Shown: piece by piece, positions 45,013 through 51,746 of the stretch
Position numbering within the stretch: position 1 is the first letter of the stretch
Layout: every line of letters begins with the position of its first letter
NCBI RefSeq assembly: GCF_029054785.1
Contig: NZ_JAIDEN010000091.1
Location: 1-64,000, forward strand
Length of the DNA: 64,000 bases
DNA from: Duncaniella sp.
GTDB lineage: Bacteria > Bacteroidota > Bacteroidia > Bacteroidales > Muribaculaceae
Reading direction: 5' to 3'
Position numbers and translations under genes: made by a program
Notes under the pieces: model-generated
Told to the model about the DNA's origin: nothing
The model's database searches: none
The model's input: the letters and a program-made list of their open reading frames with translations, nothing else

Positions 45013-45474
45013 ATGAATATAGTGACGGATCCTGCTCGGTTGATTTCCGAACATTCGATGACCCCTTATTGGGTTGAATTACGTCGACGTGAGGCTCTGC
45101 TTAAGGCGTACATACGTATGGAACGCAAAATAATTGCTATCCTGCGTGATTTCCATACGAAAGTCTGGATTATCCCTCGTGGGATAGATAAATGTCCATA
45201 TCGGTGGGAATATGTCGCCCATGACAATATAACTGAATCTTTCGAGGATTTTGAAGACACTGTCTGTCATGCCCTCGAAGATTTGGAAGAAGTCGCTGGC
45301 CAAAATTTATCTGATTTATGTACTTTCTTCAGCTTAGATGACACCGAGGTAGAACATGAAAGAAAAGCCGCTGCAGATTTGAGTAAACTATCCATAATCA
45401 GATACGCCTTTGACGCAGACCTCAGACATCTTATAGATCCGAGCTTTGACCCAAACGCTGACCTCCCATTCTAA
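45013..45474 (+). CDS. Unknown phage protein
   Basis: The 153-residue product is mostly helical and acidic, with WVELRRREALLKAYIRMERK near the start and LEDLEEVAGQNLSDLCTFF in the middle. No motif is recognised. It lies in the small-gene run with short gaps on both sides. Confidence 0.55.
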   Translation: MNIVTDPARLISEHSMTPYWVELRRREALLKAYIRMERKIIAILRDFHTKVWIIPRGIDKCPYRWEYVAHDNITESFEDFEDTVCHALEDLEEVAGQNLSDLCTFFSLDDTEVEHERKAAADLSKLSIIRYAFDADLRHLIDPSFDPNADLPF

Positions 45475-45492
45475 CCCACTTATAACAACGCT

Positions 45493-45771
45493 ATGCAGTT
45501 TGATTTGCCAATGGTTCCGACAATCAATGAGATTGTCTACAACCGACCGGAACCGACGGAGCGGCGAGACTTCAGTTTCTCGACCGACTCTGGCCGATTT
45601 CATGTCGGCGACATCGTGCGCTTCTTTTTCGGATCGGTTATCCGTTCCGGGCGCGTAACTACCTCCTTCCGCCGCGGCCTCACTCGGATCTACCATATCG
45701 AGTCTGCCGACCACACTTGGTATCGTGGTATCATCGAGGCCAACATCATCACCAACCTTGAACCACAATGA
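45493..45771 (+). CDS. Unknown small phage protein
   Basis: The 92-residue protein has a beta-rich centre (FHVGDIVRFFFGSVIRSGRV) that looks like a small SH3- or Tudor-like barrel, a pattern seen in many phage proteins, but no family is recognised. It is coupled to the next gene by an ATGA overlap. Confidence 0.5.
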   Translation: MQFDLPMVPTINEIVYNRPEPTERRDFSFSTDSGRFHVGDIVRFFFGSVIRSGRVTTSFRRGLTRIYHIESADHTWYRGIIEANIITNLEPQ

Positions 45772-45959
45772 CTTTCAAAGAACGTGTAACAATCGCAGTC
45801 CACTACCATTATTATTGCTTGAATAGAGCAAATTGTGACCCGGTGGGCGGTTTTGAAGACATCAATCAGTTGTTCAAAGACTTAGCAGCTGATGATGAAA
45901 GGCTTAAAGAAATGTTGGAAGAAGAATATGAATCAGTTTTTTCAGACAACGACGAATAA
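45768..45959 (+). CDS. Unknown small phage protein
   Basis: A 63-residue product with an acidic, helical C terminus (DDERLKEMLEEEYESVFSDN). No domain is recognised; coupling to the preceding gene and codon usage support expression. Confidence 0.5.
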   Translation: MTFKERVTIAVHYHYYCLNRANCDPVGGFEDINQLFKDLAADDERLKEMLEEEYESVFSDNDE

Positions 45960-45975
45960 CTAATCCCACAACCCA

Positions 45976-46200
45976 ATGAAAAAGAACAAAACCCCAATCA
46001 TCGTCGCCGTGTTCCTCGTGGCATGGCTCCTATCGACCGTCGCCTTCATCGTGCTCAAATGCTTCGGCGTTATTTCCTGGTCATGGTGGTGGCTGCTCGC
46101 GCCAATCTTCGGCACTCCGCTGCTCGCACTCCTGGCAGTCGGCACTGTGGCCTTCTGCACAATCTTCCTCTCACTTACATCAAAAGTCAATAAGCTATGA
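45976..46200 (+). CDS. Small two-span membrane protein
   Basis: The 74-residue protein has two strongly hydrophobic segments, IIVAVFLVAWLLSTVAFIVL and LLALLAVGTVAFCTIFLSL, with Trp-rich sequence between them and a basic start (MKKNKTP). It is in the early region, far from the lysis genes, so it is more likely a membrane-acting early protein than the holin. It overlaps the next gene by four bases. Confidence 0.55.
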   Translation: MKKNKTPIIVAVFLVAWLLSTVAFIVLKCFGVISWSWWWLLAPIFGTPLLALLAVGTVAFCTIFLSLTSKVNKL

Positions 46201-46409
46201 TTTTCAAAGTTTTCTTCTGCGTCGTGAACCCAAAAGGGTCGCCGACGCAACCATTCCGCATTTGTAAGATTCTGTCGGTCGAGAACGGCCCTATGCTTGA
46301 ATCTCGCATAAACAGCATAATCACCAACCTCAAAGCTGATGGCTATGAAGTGGCCGAGGTCGAGGACTGCTGGAACATCTCGGAACCTTCCATTATTGAC
46401 CCTCGATGA
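46197..46409 (+). CDS. Unknown small phage protein
   Basis: A 70-residue protein beginning MIFKVFFCVVNPKGSPTQPF with a C-terminal helix-strand pattern (INSIITNLKADGYEVAEVED). No family is recognised. It is coupled by four-base overlaps to both neighbours. Confidence 0.5.
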   Translation: MIFKVFFCVVNPKGSPTQPFRICKILSVENGPMLESRINSIITNLKADGYEVAEVEDCWNISEPSIIDPR

Positions 46410-46774
46410 CCCGCACTTACTCCAAATCACTGATTGCGGCTTACTCCTCAGCTCTGGCACTCGCTTCTACATCGAGCCTGCCTGAGCTGAGGGCTGTGGC
46501 CGTTGCTCTTGATGGTTTTCGCGAGGCGGCTGCCGCAGCCAATCGCTTTTCAGCTATGGCTCGGATTGCTCCACCTCCGATGACTATAACGGTAACTCTG
46601 AAAGCTAATTTAGACAAACTTTCGAGAGACATTCGTAGACTGGCACAATCAACTTGCGACTGTTGCTGTCACTATCAGGCCCACCCGCCCCGATGTCAGC
46701 TCTCCAAGCGCTCCATCTCCCCTAAACAATTCTCATGTAAGAAATACTCACCTAAACACAACCCACGAAAATGA
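46406..46774 (+). CDS. Unknown basic phage protein with a Cys/His tail
   Basis: The 122-residue protein has an alanine-rich helical first half and a C-terminal Cys/His group (STCDCCCHYQAHPPRC), possibly metal binding, with a basic end. No family is recognised. Its start and stop overlap neighbouring genes by four bases. Confidence 0.45.
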   Translation: MTRTYSKSLIAAYSSALALASTSSLPELRAVAVALDGFREAAAAANRFSAMARIAPPPMTITVTLKANLDKLSRDIRRLAQSTCDCCCHYQAHPPRCQLSKRSISPKQFSCKKYSPKHNPRK

Positions 46775-47052
46775 ATATTGAAATTTTACAAAACGACTCC
46801 TCCGTTGACCATCAGCGCAAGCTCGTAGCCGAAGCTTTGCCGGAGCTGGAGCAGTTCATCATCATCGGCAGAAGGGCTGAAGGGTCAGAGAAACTTCGTA
46901 ATTTCGCCTCCTGCTCATTCTCTGAACCTGACCTCGCTAATGCTGTTGCGAACTTCCTCATCGGACACCCTCAGGCAATTAAGCCTTTTGTAATTGGTTC
47001 AAGAGCCGCCATTCATCATATGGCCCAAGTTGCTAAAAATGAAAAAGTGTAG
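46771..47052 (+). CDS. Unknown small phage protein
   Basis: A 93-residue product with helical blocks (KLVAEALPELEQFIIIGRRA, PDLANAVANFLIGHPQAIKP). No motif is recognised. It overlaps the next small gene by 14 bases. Confidence 0.5.
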   Translation: MNIEILQNDSSVDHQRKLVAEALPELEQFIIIGRRAEGSEKLRNFASCSFSEPDLANAVANFLIGHPQAIKPFVIGSRAAIHHMAQVAKNEKV

Positions 47053-47203
47053 CCTCCTTGTCAGTAAGGAGGAACGCGAGCTGTGCCGACTGTGTCCGGA
47101 TTCACTCGGCGCTCAGATCGTGCAATATCGGCTCGCAACACTCCGCCTGAGGCGCGAATTTTTACGCTCCACCTTCCGACAATATTACTATCTACTCAAT
47201 TAG
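47039..47203 (+). CDS. Very small basic phage protein
   Basis: A 54-residue protein, basic, with two Cys in a CRLCPD motif and an Arg-rich helix (RLATLRLRREFLRSTFRQYY). It lies directly before the methyltransferase gene. Function is unknown; size and overlap make it tentative. Confidence 0.4.
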   Translation: MKKCSLLVSKEERELCRLCPDSLGAQIVQYRLATLRLRREFLRSTFRQYYYLLN

Positions 47204-47205
47204 TT

Positions 47206-47898
47206 ATGAAACAGTACCAGCATATCACATTGCACGAGGGCGACTGCCTGGACATTTTGCCCAGTATAGCGAGCCAGTCTTTTGACCTCGCCATAGTCGA
47301 CCCGCCATATTATAGCGGACCGGAGCGCCGACAATTTTATGGCCGCAAGGTCTCTACTATCGGGGTTGCCCGGCATGACTACCCGATAGCAGAAAAGTGG
47401 GTTGTGCCGTCCACTGAATACTTCGATGAACTGCAACGTGTAGCGAAATATTACATCGTATGGGGGTGTAACTATTTTGACTATATTTTCGCTCATGGTC
47501 GCATTGTTTGGGATAAATGCAACAGCGCGTCATCTTTTTCTGACTGCGAAATTGCCGCAACCAATCTCATTGAGTCCGTCCGTCTGTTCCCTTTCATGTG
47601 GAACGGTATGCTTCAGGGCAAAAGTGTATCCGATGGACGAACAATGCAAGGAAACAAAGCTCTCAATGAGAAACGTATTCACCCAACGCAAAAGCCGGTC
47701 GCCCTTTATGCCTGGCTGCTTAATACTTTCGCTCAAAAAGGTTGGACTATCTTAGACACCCATTTAGGCTCTGGCAGTTCGGCAATTGCTTGCTATGAGT
47801 TGGGGTTTCCAATGCTCGGCATAGAAATAGATCATAATTATTACAAGGCTGCCGAAAAGCGGCTCATAGAGTATCAACGACAACTTAAATTATTTTAA
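47206..47898 (+). CDS. Orphan phage DNA methyltransferase (probable N6-adenine)
   Basis: The 230-residue protein has catalytic motif IV DPPY at residues 32-35 ahead of the SAM-binding motif I-like LDTHLGSGSSAIACYELG near residue 185, the beta-class order. DPPY favours N6-adenine methylation. IHPTQKPVALYAWLL precedes motif I, as usual. No restriction enzyme is adjacent, so a protective or regulatory function for the phage is likely. The ATG at 47206 is used; the frame upstream covers the previous gene and lacks family sequence. Confidence 0.87.
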   Translation: MKQYQHITLHEGDCLDILPSIASQSFDLAIVDPPYYSGPERRQFYGRKVSTIGVARHDYPIAEKWVVPSTEYFDELQRVAKYYIVWGCNYFDYIFAHGRIVWDKCNSASSFSDCEIAATNLIESVRLFPFMWNGMLQGKSVSDGRTMQGNKALNEKRIHPTQKPVALYAWLLNTFAQKGWTILDTHLGSGSSAIACYELGFPMLGIEIDHNYYKAAEKRLIEYQRQLKLF

Positions 47899-47899
47899 A

Positions 47900-48412
47900 A
47901 TGCCACAAATTCTAATCTCAAAAATCAACGGCGTCGACATCGTAACCGTTGACCGTGACGGAGAAATCTTCGTACCTATCAAACCAATCTGCGAGGCAAT
48001 CGGCATTGACGCAAAAGCTCAACGTGCCAAACTCCAGGAAGACGAATTTTTCGCTTCAACTGGGGCGATTATCACCTCAGTTGCCGCCGATGAAAAGGAG
48101 CGCGAGATGTACTGCATTCGTCTCCGCGATGTCTACGGTTGGCTCGCCACCATCAACCCCGGAAAGGTCGCCCCGGAAGCTCGTGAGGCGGTCACTCGCT
48201 ACCGTCGCGAGTGCTATGACGTGCTTTATGAGCATTTCACCGGCTCAATGCGGCGCACCATCGAGACCAACAACGCCGAAATTGAACTGCTGCAACAGAT
48301 CAATTCGGCTATCTCTGACGAGAAGGAGGCTAAAGGCCGTCGCAAGAAAGCCGAGGAAGCCCTCGGCAAGCTCCGGGCCGAGCGTCTGAACCCACAACCG
48401 TCGCTGTTCTAA
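47900..48412 (+). CDS. Phage antirepressor (P22_AR N-type)
   Basis: The 170-residue protein opens with VDIVTVDRDGEIFVPIKPIC and EAIGIDAKAQRAKLQEDEFF, then MYCIRLRDVYGWLATINPGK, the pattern of P22-type antirepressor N-terminal domains. The C-terminal part is a charged helix (KEAKGRRKKAEEALGKLRAE). Such proteins block repressor action and promote lytic growth. It begins one base after the methyltransferase stop codon. Confidence 0.82.
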   Translation: MPQILISKINGVDIVTVDRDGEIFVPIKPICEAIGIDAKAQRAKLQEDEFFASTGAIITSVAADEKEREMYCIRLRDVYGWLATINPGKVAPEAREAVTRYRRECYDVLYEHFTGSMRRTIETNNAEIELLQQINSAISDEKEAKGRRKKAEEALGKLRAERLNPQPSLF

Positions 48413-48414
48413 CT

Positions 48415-48858
48415 ATGAGAGTGATTAAATTCCGAGGTAAGCGCATTGATAACGGTGAGTGGGCTTATGGCCACTATGCTCAGGTTGATACTGCTCAACA
48501 CACTATTTTCTGGTTTAAAGAAGACGGTGCTCCATGGTGGGCTGATGTTAATCCGGAAACCGTCGGTCAATTCACAGGCCTTCTCGATAAAGAAGGCAAA
48601 GAGATTTACGAGGGTGACGTTCTCAAGGGAACTACCAATAAATGGGTAATGGAAGATAAGCCTGAACCACACGATTTTGTTGGATATGTTCGATGGGAGT
48701 CTCAATGCGATGTTGGTATGGAGTGGGTTCTAACTACAATGGATTCAACCGCCTCTGACTCGCTAAATGTGTACGTTCACTGCGTCGCAATCGATTATTC
48801 GACCGGGGTAATTATAGGTAATATACATGACAACCCTGAACTATTAAAAAATGATTGA
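48415..48858 (+). CDS. YopX family protein
   Basis: The 147-residue protein starts VIKFRGKRIDNGEWAYGHYA and has TVGQFTGLLDKEGKEIYEGD, the two signatures of the YopX family of phage and plasmid proteins. It ends with VIIGNIHDNPELL. Function is unknown; the family occurs in many Bacteroidota and Firmicutes phages. It follows the antirepressor by 2 bases and overlaps the next gene by 8. Confidence 0.88.
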   Translation: MRVIKFRGKRIDNGEWAYGHYAQVDTAQHTIFWFKEDGAPWWADVNPETVGQFTGLLDKEGKEIYEGDVLKGTTNKWVMEDKPEPHDFVGYVRWESQCDVGMEWVLTTMDSTASDSLNVYVHCVAIDYSTGVIIGNIHDNPELLKND

Positions 48859-49285
48859 ATTACTAATTTTTACACTTGGCTGCGTTGCCGGCCTTGCTCT
48901 TGGCTTCATGTGGGGCCATCGTCGCGGATTCGTTACCGGAGCTAAAACTGTTCCATTTCCGTTCTCTTCTCCATCCGGAGCTGTGTTACCACCGTTTCAA
49001 TATTCCGAGTCCGCATTGCCGAGATTTCAATGTATTCATCGGCTATCGGTAGTTCGTACTCCGGAGGAAAGAATGTGGCAATCGACTTATGCAGTGAATC
49101 AGATGTGTGATAAAATAGCAAAGCAACTGCTCGCCGGCCGAATCATTCGCCCCGTTATATTAGAAGAAGACGAACCTGACGGATCCCCCTTGGTGATTGG
49201 CTGCTCGTTTTACGCTGTTGCCGACCCGTTTTATGAGCACTATCCCAATCTGACATTCTTCGAGCAGCCATTGTCTTCGGATTGA
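48851..49285 (+). CDS. Unknown phage protein with N-terminal membrane anchor
   Basis: The 144-residue protein begins with one hydrophobic segment (LLIFTLGCVAGLALGFMWGH) and a basic turn, placing the rest in the cytoplasm or periplasm. The remaining part has no recognised domain. It is the last gene of the long early operon; the convergent leftward pair follows. Confidence 0.5.
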   Translation: MIELLIFTLGCVAGLALGFMWGHRRGFVTGAKTVPFPFSSPSGAVLPPFQYSESALPRFQCIHRLSVVRTPEERMWQSTYAVNQMCDKIAKQLLAGRIIRPVILEEDEPDGSPLVIGCSFYAVADPFYEHYPNLTFFEQPLSSD

Positions 49286-49292
49286 TCTTATA

Positions 49293-49326
49293 TAAAACAA
49301 AACCCGACTCCGTGCCGGGAGTCGGG
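49293..49326 (-). terminator. Terminator of the leftward DUF5053 unit
   Basis: CCCGACTCC (49303-49311) pairs with GGAGTCGGG (49318-49326). On the leftward transcript the stem is followed by TTTTGTTTTATATAA. Confidence 0.8.
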
Positions 49327-49387
49327 AAGAAAGCGTCTGTGTGCTTTGCGTGTCAAACAAAAAGAGTCATGGACGCTTGTTTTTTTG

Positions 49388-49798
49388 TCATACGCGCTGT
49401 GTGAATGAAGCCAACTGCAGACCGATTTCTTGAAGTGCCTTTATAAAAGTGGCTTCCTCTGATTCCGTAAATGCTGCGGGCTTTCCATTTACCACCTGCC
49501 CCTTAAGGCGCTGATAAAGCCACTGGCGCGTTTTTCCGAAATAGTGCCGGGCTATGTAGGCGAGATTGACAACTTCGGTCAATGCTCCCATACGCTCATG
49601 CATTGTGTAGTTAGCCAATGAACTCTCTACATTGTCGAGGTGCTTGTCGGCTGACGCCATGAGGAATTGCAACGCCTCGTTCATTTCCTGAATTTTGCCC
49701 TCGGCCTGAGCCTGAGCGGTTATCTCTTTCAGATAGTCTGTTGCGGCAGGATCTCCGGCAGCTTCCATCTGTTTCCATTTTTCTATACGTTCTTTCAT
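49388..49798 (-). CDS. DUF5053 domain protein
   Basis: The 136-residue protein has the DUF5053 C-terminal signature AYIARHYFGKTRQWLYQRLK and GKPAAFTESEEATFIKALQE, which looks like a helix-turn-helix. The first half is helical and acidic. It is common in Bacteroidota phages, of unknown role. It is transcribed leftward, against the surrounding phage genes, with a small upstream partner and its own promoter and terminator; this suggests a unit expressed in the lysogen. Confidence 0.8.
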   Translation of the reverse strand: MKERIEKWKQMEAAGDPAATDYLKEITAQAQAEGKIQEMNEALQFLMASADKHLDNVESSLANYTMHERMGALTEVVNLAYIARHYFGKTRQWLYQRLKGQVVNGKPAAFTESEEATFIKALQEIGLQLASFTQRV

Positions 49799-49842
49799 CT
49801 TCGTTTTGGTTAAAGGAAGGGGGTTGCCCCCCTCCCTAGGTT

Positions 49843-50034
49843 TTACTTCTGTTTGCGAACTTCCTCGATCAACATTTCCAGATGTTTCTTTCTGTCGAGC
49901 ATGCTGTCGAGATGTCGTTCAATCTCTCTTGTAGGCTTGACGCCTGACTGCAAGAGAAAGGCGATTTTTTCAAGCTCCATTTTGACCGCGATTAACTCTC
50001 CGGCCCAGTACTGTAAAAGTGCTTGTTTGTCCAT
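49843..50034 (-). CDS. Small coiled-coil phage protein
   Basis: The 63-residue protein is almost entirely helical and charged (ELIAVKMELEKIAFLLQSGV, then REIERHLDSMLDRKKHLEML). The ATG at 50034 fits; an earlier start lies within the promoter. It is the first gene of the leftward DUF5053 unit. No known function. Confidence 0.55.
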   Translation of the reverse strand: MDKQALLQYWAGELIAVKMELEKIAFLLQSGVKPTREIERHLDSMLDRKKHLEMLIEEVRKQK

Positions 50035-50065
50035 AATGTTAATTAACTCTTTTGGTTTGACACTG

Positions 50066-50096
50066 CAAAGATAATACACTTTTGTGAATTAACAAA
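50066..50096 (-). promoter_or_regulatory. Promoter of the leftward DUF5053 unit
   Basis: On the minus strand TTTG (50093-50096), a 19-base spacer and TATCTTTG (50066-50073). An inverted repeat GTGAATT/AATTCAC (50084-50090, 50111-50117) spans the -33 element and could be an operator. Confidence 0.75.
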
Positions 50097-50164
50097 GTTT
50101 TCAAGCAAAAAATTCACTTTTGGTTATTTTTTCTTAGAATGACTGAGTACACCTCTAAGCGCGG

Positions 50165-50196
50165 TTTGCCTGTGTTACCTTTTTGTTGTAAATTTG
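50165..50196 (+). promoter_or_regulatory. Promoter of the secreted-protein moron
   Basis: TTTG (50165-50168), a 20-base spacer and TAAATTTG (50189-50196) are an excellent match to the Bacteroidota consensus. Only five bases separate the -7 element from the ATG at 50202, so the mRNA should begin at or next to the start codon. Confidence 0.8.
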
Positions 50197-50201
50197 CGGG
50201 C

Positions 50202-50876
50202 ATGAAACATATAATACCAATCATGTTTTATTGCATATGCAATACCATATGTTTTGCTGACGTTCCAGTTTCTACAATAGACGCCTTTATGATTAAAGGT
50301 CGCCTTAATAATAATAAATATACGGAAAATGTGCCTGACAGTTTTTATCTGCATATTAAAGATAAATTTGTTGGCAAACGTTTCATACAGAAACATGATG
50401 AACCGTTACCATATTTATATCGTACTTTCGATTGTGCAAAGTATAGCATAAATAAAAACGACACATTGGCATGTGTTGATGTTCGCAGAGTTATCAATTA
50501 TCCGCTGCTAATTACGGAAACTCCAGTTGCATTAGTGTTTAGATCTTCAGAAGGTGAGATTTGTTGGACGGTATTAGAACATAGCCACCTTTACATAGAG
50601 GATTTAGAAGTTCGAGCTGCAAAGGAAACAAAACGCAAAGCCGACTATGCAGCAAGAGAGTCTGCTATGATAAAAAAGTACGGTAAGCGTAACGGCTCTC
50701 TAATCGCCAATAGACGGGTCGCCATAGGCTTTACGAAACAAATGTGCATAGATTCGTGGGGTAAACCTAAAACCATTCATACAACTACAACAAGATATGG
50801 TGTAAATGAGCAATGGGTTTACAACGGTGGTTATCTATACTTTGAAAATGGCAAATTGAGTGCTATTCAAAATTAA
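50202..50876 (+). CDS. AT-rich moron: secreted protein with BamE/SmpA-like C-terminal motif
   Basis: The 224-residue protein has a signal peptide (MKHIIPIMFYCICNTICFA, cleavage before DVPVS). The C-terminal 50 residues (VAIGFTKQMCIDSWGKPKTI, then EQWVYNGGYLYFENGKLSAI) match the repeat pattern of SmpA/OmlA/BamE-like folds. The gene is visibly richer in A+T than the surrounding phage genes, has its own consensus promoter and sits between a leftward unit and a structured RNA, all marks of a moron expressed by the lysogen. It might change the host envelope; this is inference. An ATG at 50139 is in frame but lies upstream of the promoter. Confidence 0.7.
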   Translation: MKHIIPIMFYCICNTICFADVPVSTIDAFMIKGRLNNNKYTENVPDSFYLHIKDKFVGKRFIQKHDEPLPYLYRTFDCAKYSINKNDTLACVDVRRVINYPLLITETPVALVFRSSEGEICWTVLEHSHLYIEDLEVRAAKETKRKADYAARESAMIKKYGKRNGSLIANRRVAIGFTKQMCIDSWGKPKTIHTTTTRYGVNEQWVYNGGYLYFENGKLSAIQN

Positions 50877-50891
50877 AATTCTCTCCGAAAA

Positions 50892-50923
50892 TTTGGCACT
50901 GTGAGTTTATTGTCGTAAATTTG
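50892..50923 (+). promoter_or_regulatory. Promoter of the structured leader RNA
   Basis: TTTG (50892-50895), a 20-base spacer and TAAATTTG (50916-50923) match the consensus as well as the moron promoter does. The predicted start near 50928-50931 is exactly the first copy of the GCGATACTCACAG repeat. Confidence 0.75.
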
Positions 50924-50927
50924 CAGT

Positions 50928-51126
50928 GCGATACTCACAGACGTTAGTCGTCTCCGCAGAGCGCGGTTAATGCTCGACATCTCAAAGCGGGCTTTTTTTA
51001 TGCCCGAACATATAAGCCATACGCGGCTGTTACCGACCCATTTTAGGCGCTCTTTGGAGTAGACTACTGTGAGTATCGCAACGGTAACAGCCGCTTTTTT
51101 TTATTCACAGCGATACTCACAGTAGT
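50928..51126 (+). ncRNA. Structured leader RNA with three competing helices
   Basis: Copy 1 GCGATACTCACAG (50928-50940) is complementary to 51067-51079. GCGGCTGTTACCG (51023-51035) is complementary over 13 bases to 51082-51094, which is followed by eight T, a terminator. The 17 bases 51063-51079 are complementary to 51110-51126, ending one base before the ATG at 51128. The first and third helices share one strand, and the terminator crosses both, so only one can form at a time. It behaves on paper like an attenuator controlling the 51128 operon. A further stem CGGGC/GCCCG with a seven-T loop lies at 50989-51006. Confidence 0.65.
50970..51062 (+). CDS. Possible 30-codon leader peptide
   Basis: An ATG at 50970 opens a frame of 30 codons (start MLDISKRAFFMPEHISHTRL) ending in TAG at 51060-51062, one base before the left arm of the third helix (51063). 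The frame covers the left arm of the terminator helix (51023-51035), so a translating ribosome would prevent termination. The position is that of a leader peptide in translation-coupled attenuation. No Shine-Dalgarno sequence is visible and chance cannot be excluded. Confidence 0.4.
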   Translation: MLDISKRAFFMPEHISHTRLLPTHFRRSLE

Positions 51127-51127
51127 T

Positions 51128-51523
51128 ATGCAACAATCCATTCTCTTTAAGGTTCCGGGCAAACCTTCAACCTCGCCCCTCGTGATTCTCACAGGCCCCG
51201 CAATCGGAGCCCGGTATTCAACTCCGGCCAGTGTCCGCCTCTCCCGCGCCCTCTCGATGGCATGGCGTTGGACGCGGTGCAACTGTACGCCCCGGCGTAT
51301 CGTCAGCGCCCTGTTCTCGGCCAAAGTGTCTACCGTCGTGGCCGTCATCTGCGTCTGCGCCATGTGGTGGCACAACATCTCTATCACCGACACTATCGAG
51401 GCCCAGGAGGCCGTCGGCACCGATTGCCTTTTCGGCATGCCCTGGGCCATCGTGTGGACAATCCGTTCCACCTTCGCCGATATCAAATCAGCCAAGAAAG
51501 GAGGTCACAATGTACGGTTTTAA
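51128..51523 (+). CDS. Unknown phage protein with one membrane segment
   Basis: The 131-residue protein has a basic, Ser/Pro-rich first half, one hydrophobic segment (VSTVVAVICVCAMWWHNISI) and a short end with FGMPWAIVWTIRSTFADIKS. No family is recognised. Its ATG lies immediately after the structured leader, with no room for a ribosome site outside the third helix, so that helix would block translation. It is the first gene of a five-gene group with strong Shine-Dalgarno signals, and overlaps the next gene by 14 bases. Confidence 0.55.
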   Translation: MQQSILFKVPGKPSTSPLVILTGPAIGARYSTPASVRLSRALSMAWRWTRCNCTPRRIVSALFSAKVSTVVAVICVCAMWWHNISITDTIEAQEAVGTDCLFGMPWAIVWTIRSTFADIKSAKKGGHNVRF

Positions 51524-51746
51524 GGAAGATCTGCTCAATGTTGTGGCCCGGTGCGTCGTCGAGGATTGGGAGCTGACTGATGGTAACGTCAAATATTGCG
51601 CCAATAGAGTCCGTAAATCCGGACTCTCCACCGCTGAACTGGCCGACTATCTTGCTGAACGCGGTAAAGTGTGCCCGGTCTGTGTTACTACCGTTTTCAA
51701 TGCAATCGTCCACCCCATCGAGGACGAGGAAGGAGGCGAGGCATGA
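51510..51746 (+). CDS. Unknown small phage protein with strong ribosome site
   Basis: The 78-residue protein begins MYGFKEDLLNVVARCVVEDW and contains RGKVCPVCVTTVFNAIVHP with a CPVC motif. The perfect Shine-Dalgarno AAAGGAGG lies 5 bases before the ATG at 51510, which decides the start. Such sites are rare in Bacteroidota genes. It overlaps the next gene by ATGA coupling. Confidence 0.65.
   Translation: MYGFKEDLLNVVARCVVEDWELTDGNVKYCANRVRKSGLSTAELADYLAERGKVCPVCVTTVFNAIVHPIEDEEGGEA

Noticed and set aside
50928..51126. Inverted repeats GCGATACTCACAG as a phase-variable invertible promoter
   Set aside because: The promoter lies outside the repeats, no TAnnTTTG element is found inside on either strand, and no invertase gene is nearby. 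Competing RNA helices explain the repeats better.
50928..51126. Retron-type msr/msd RNA flanked by a1/a2 repeats
   Set aside because: There is no reverse transcriptase gene in the window and the third repeat copy and terminator do not fit the retron layout.
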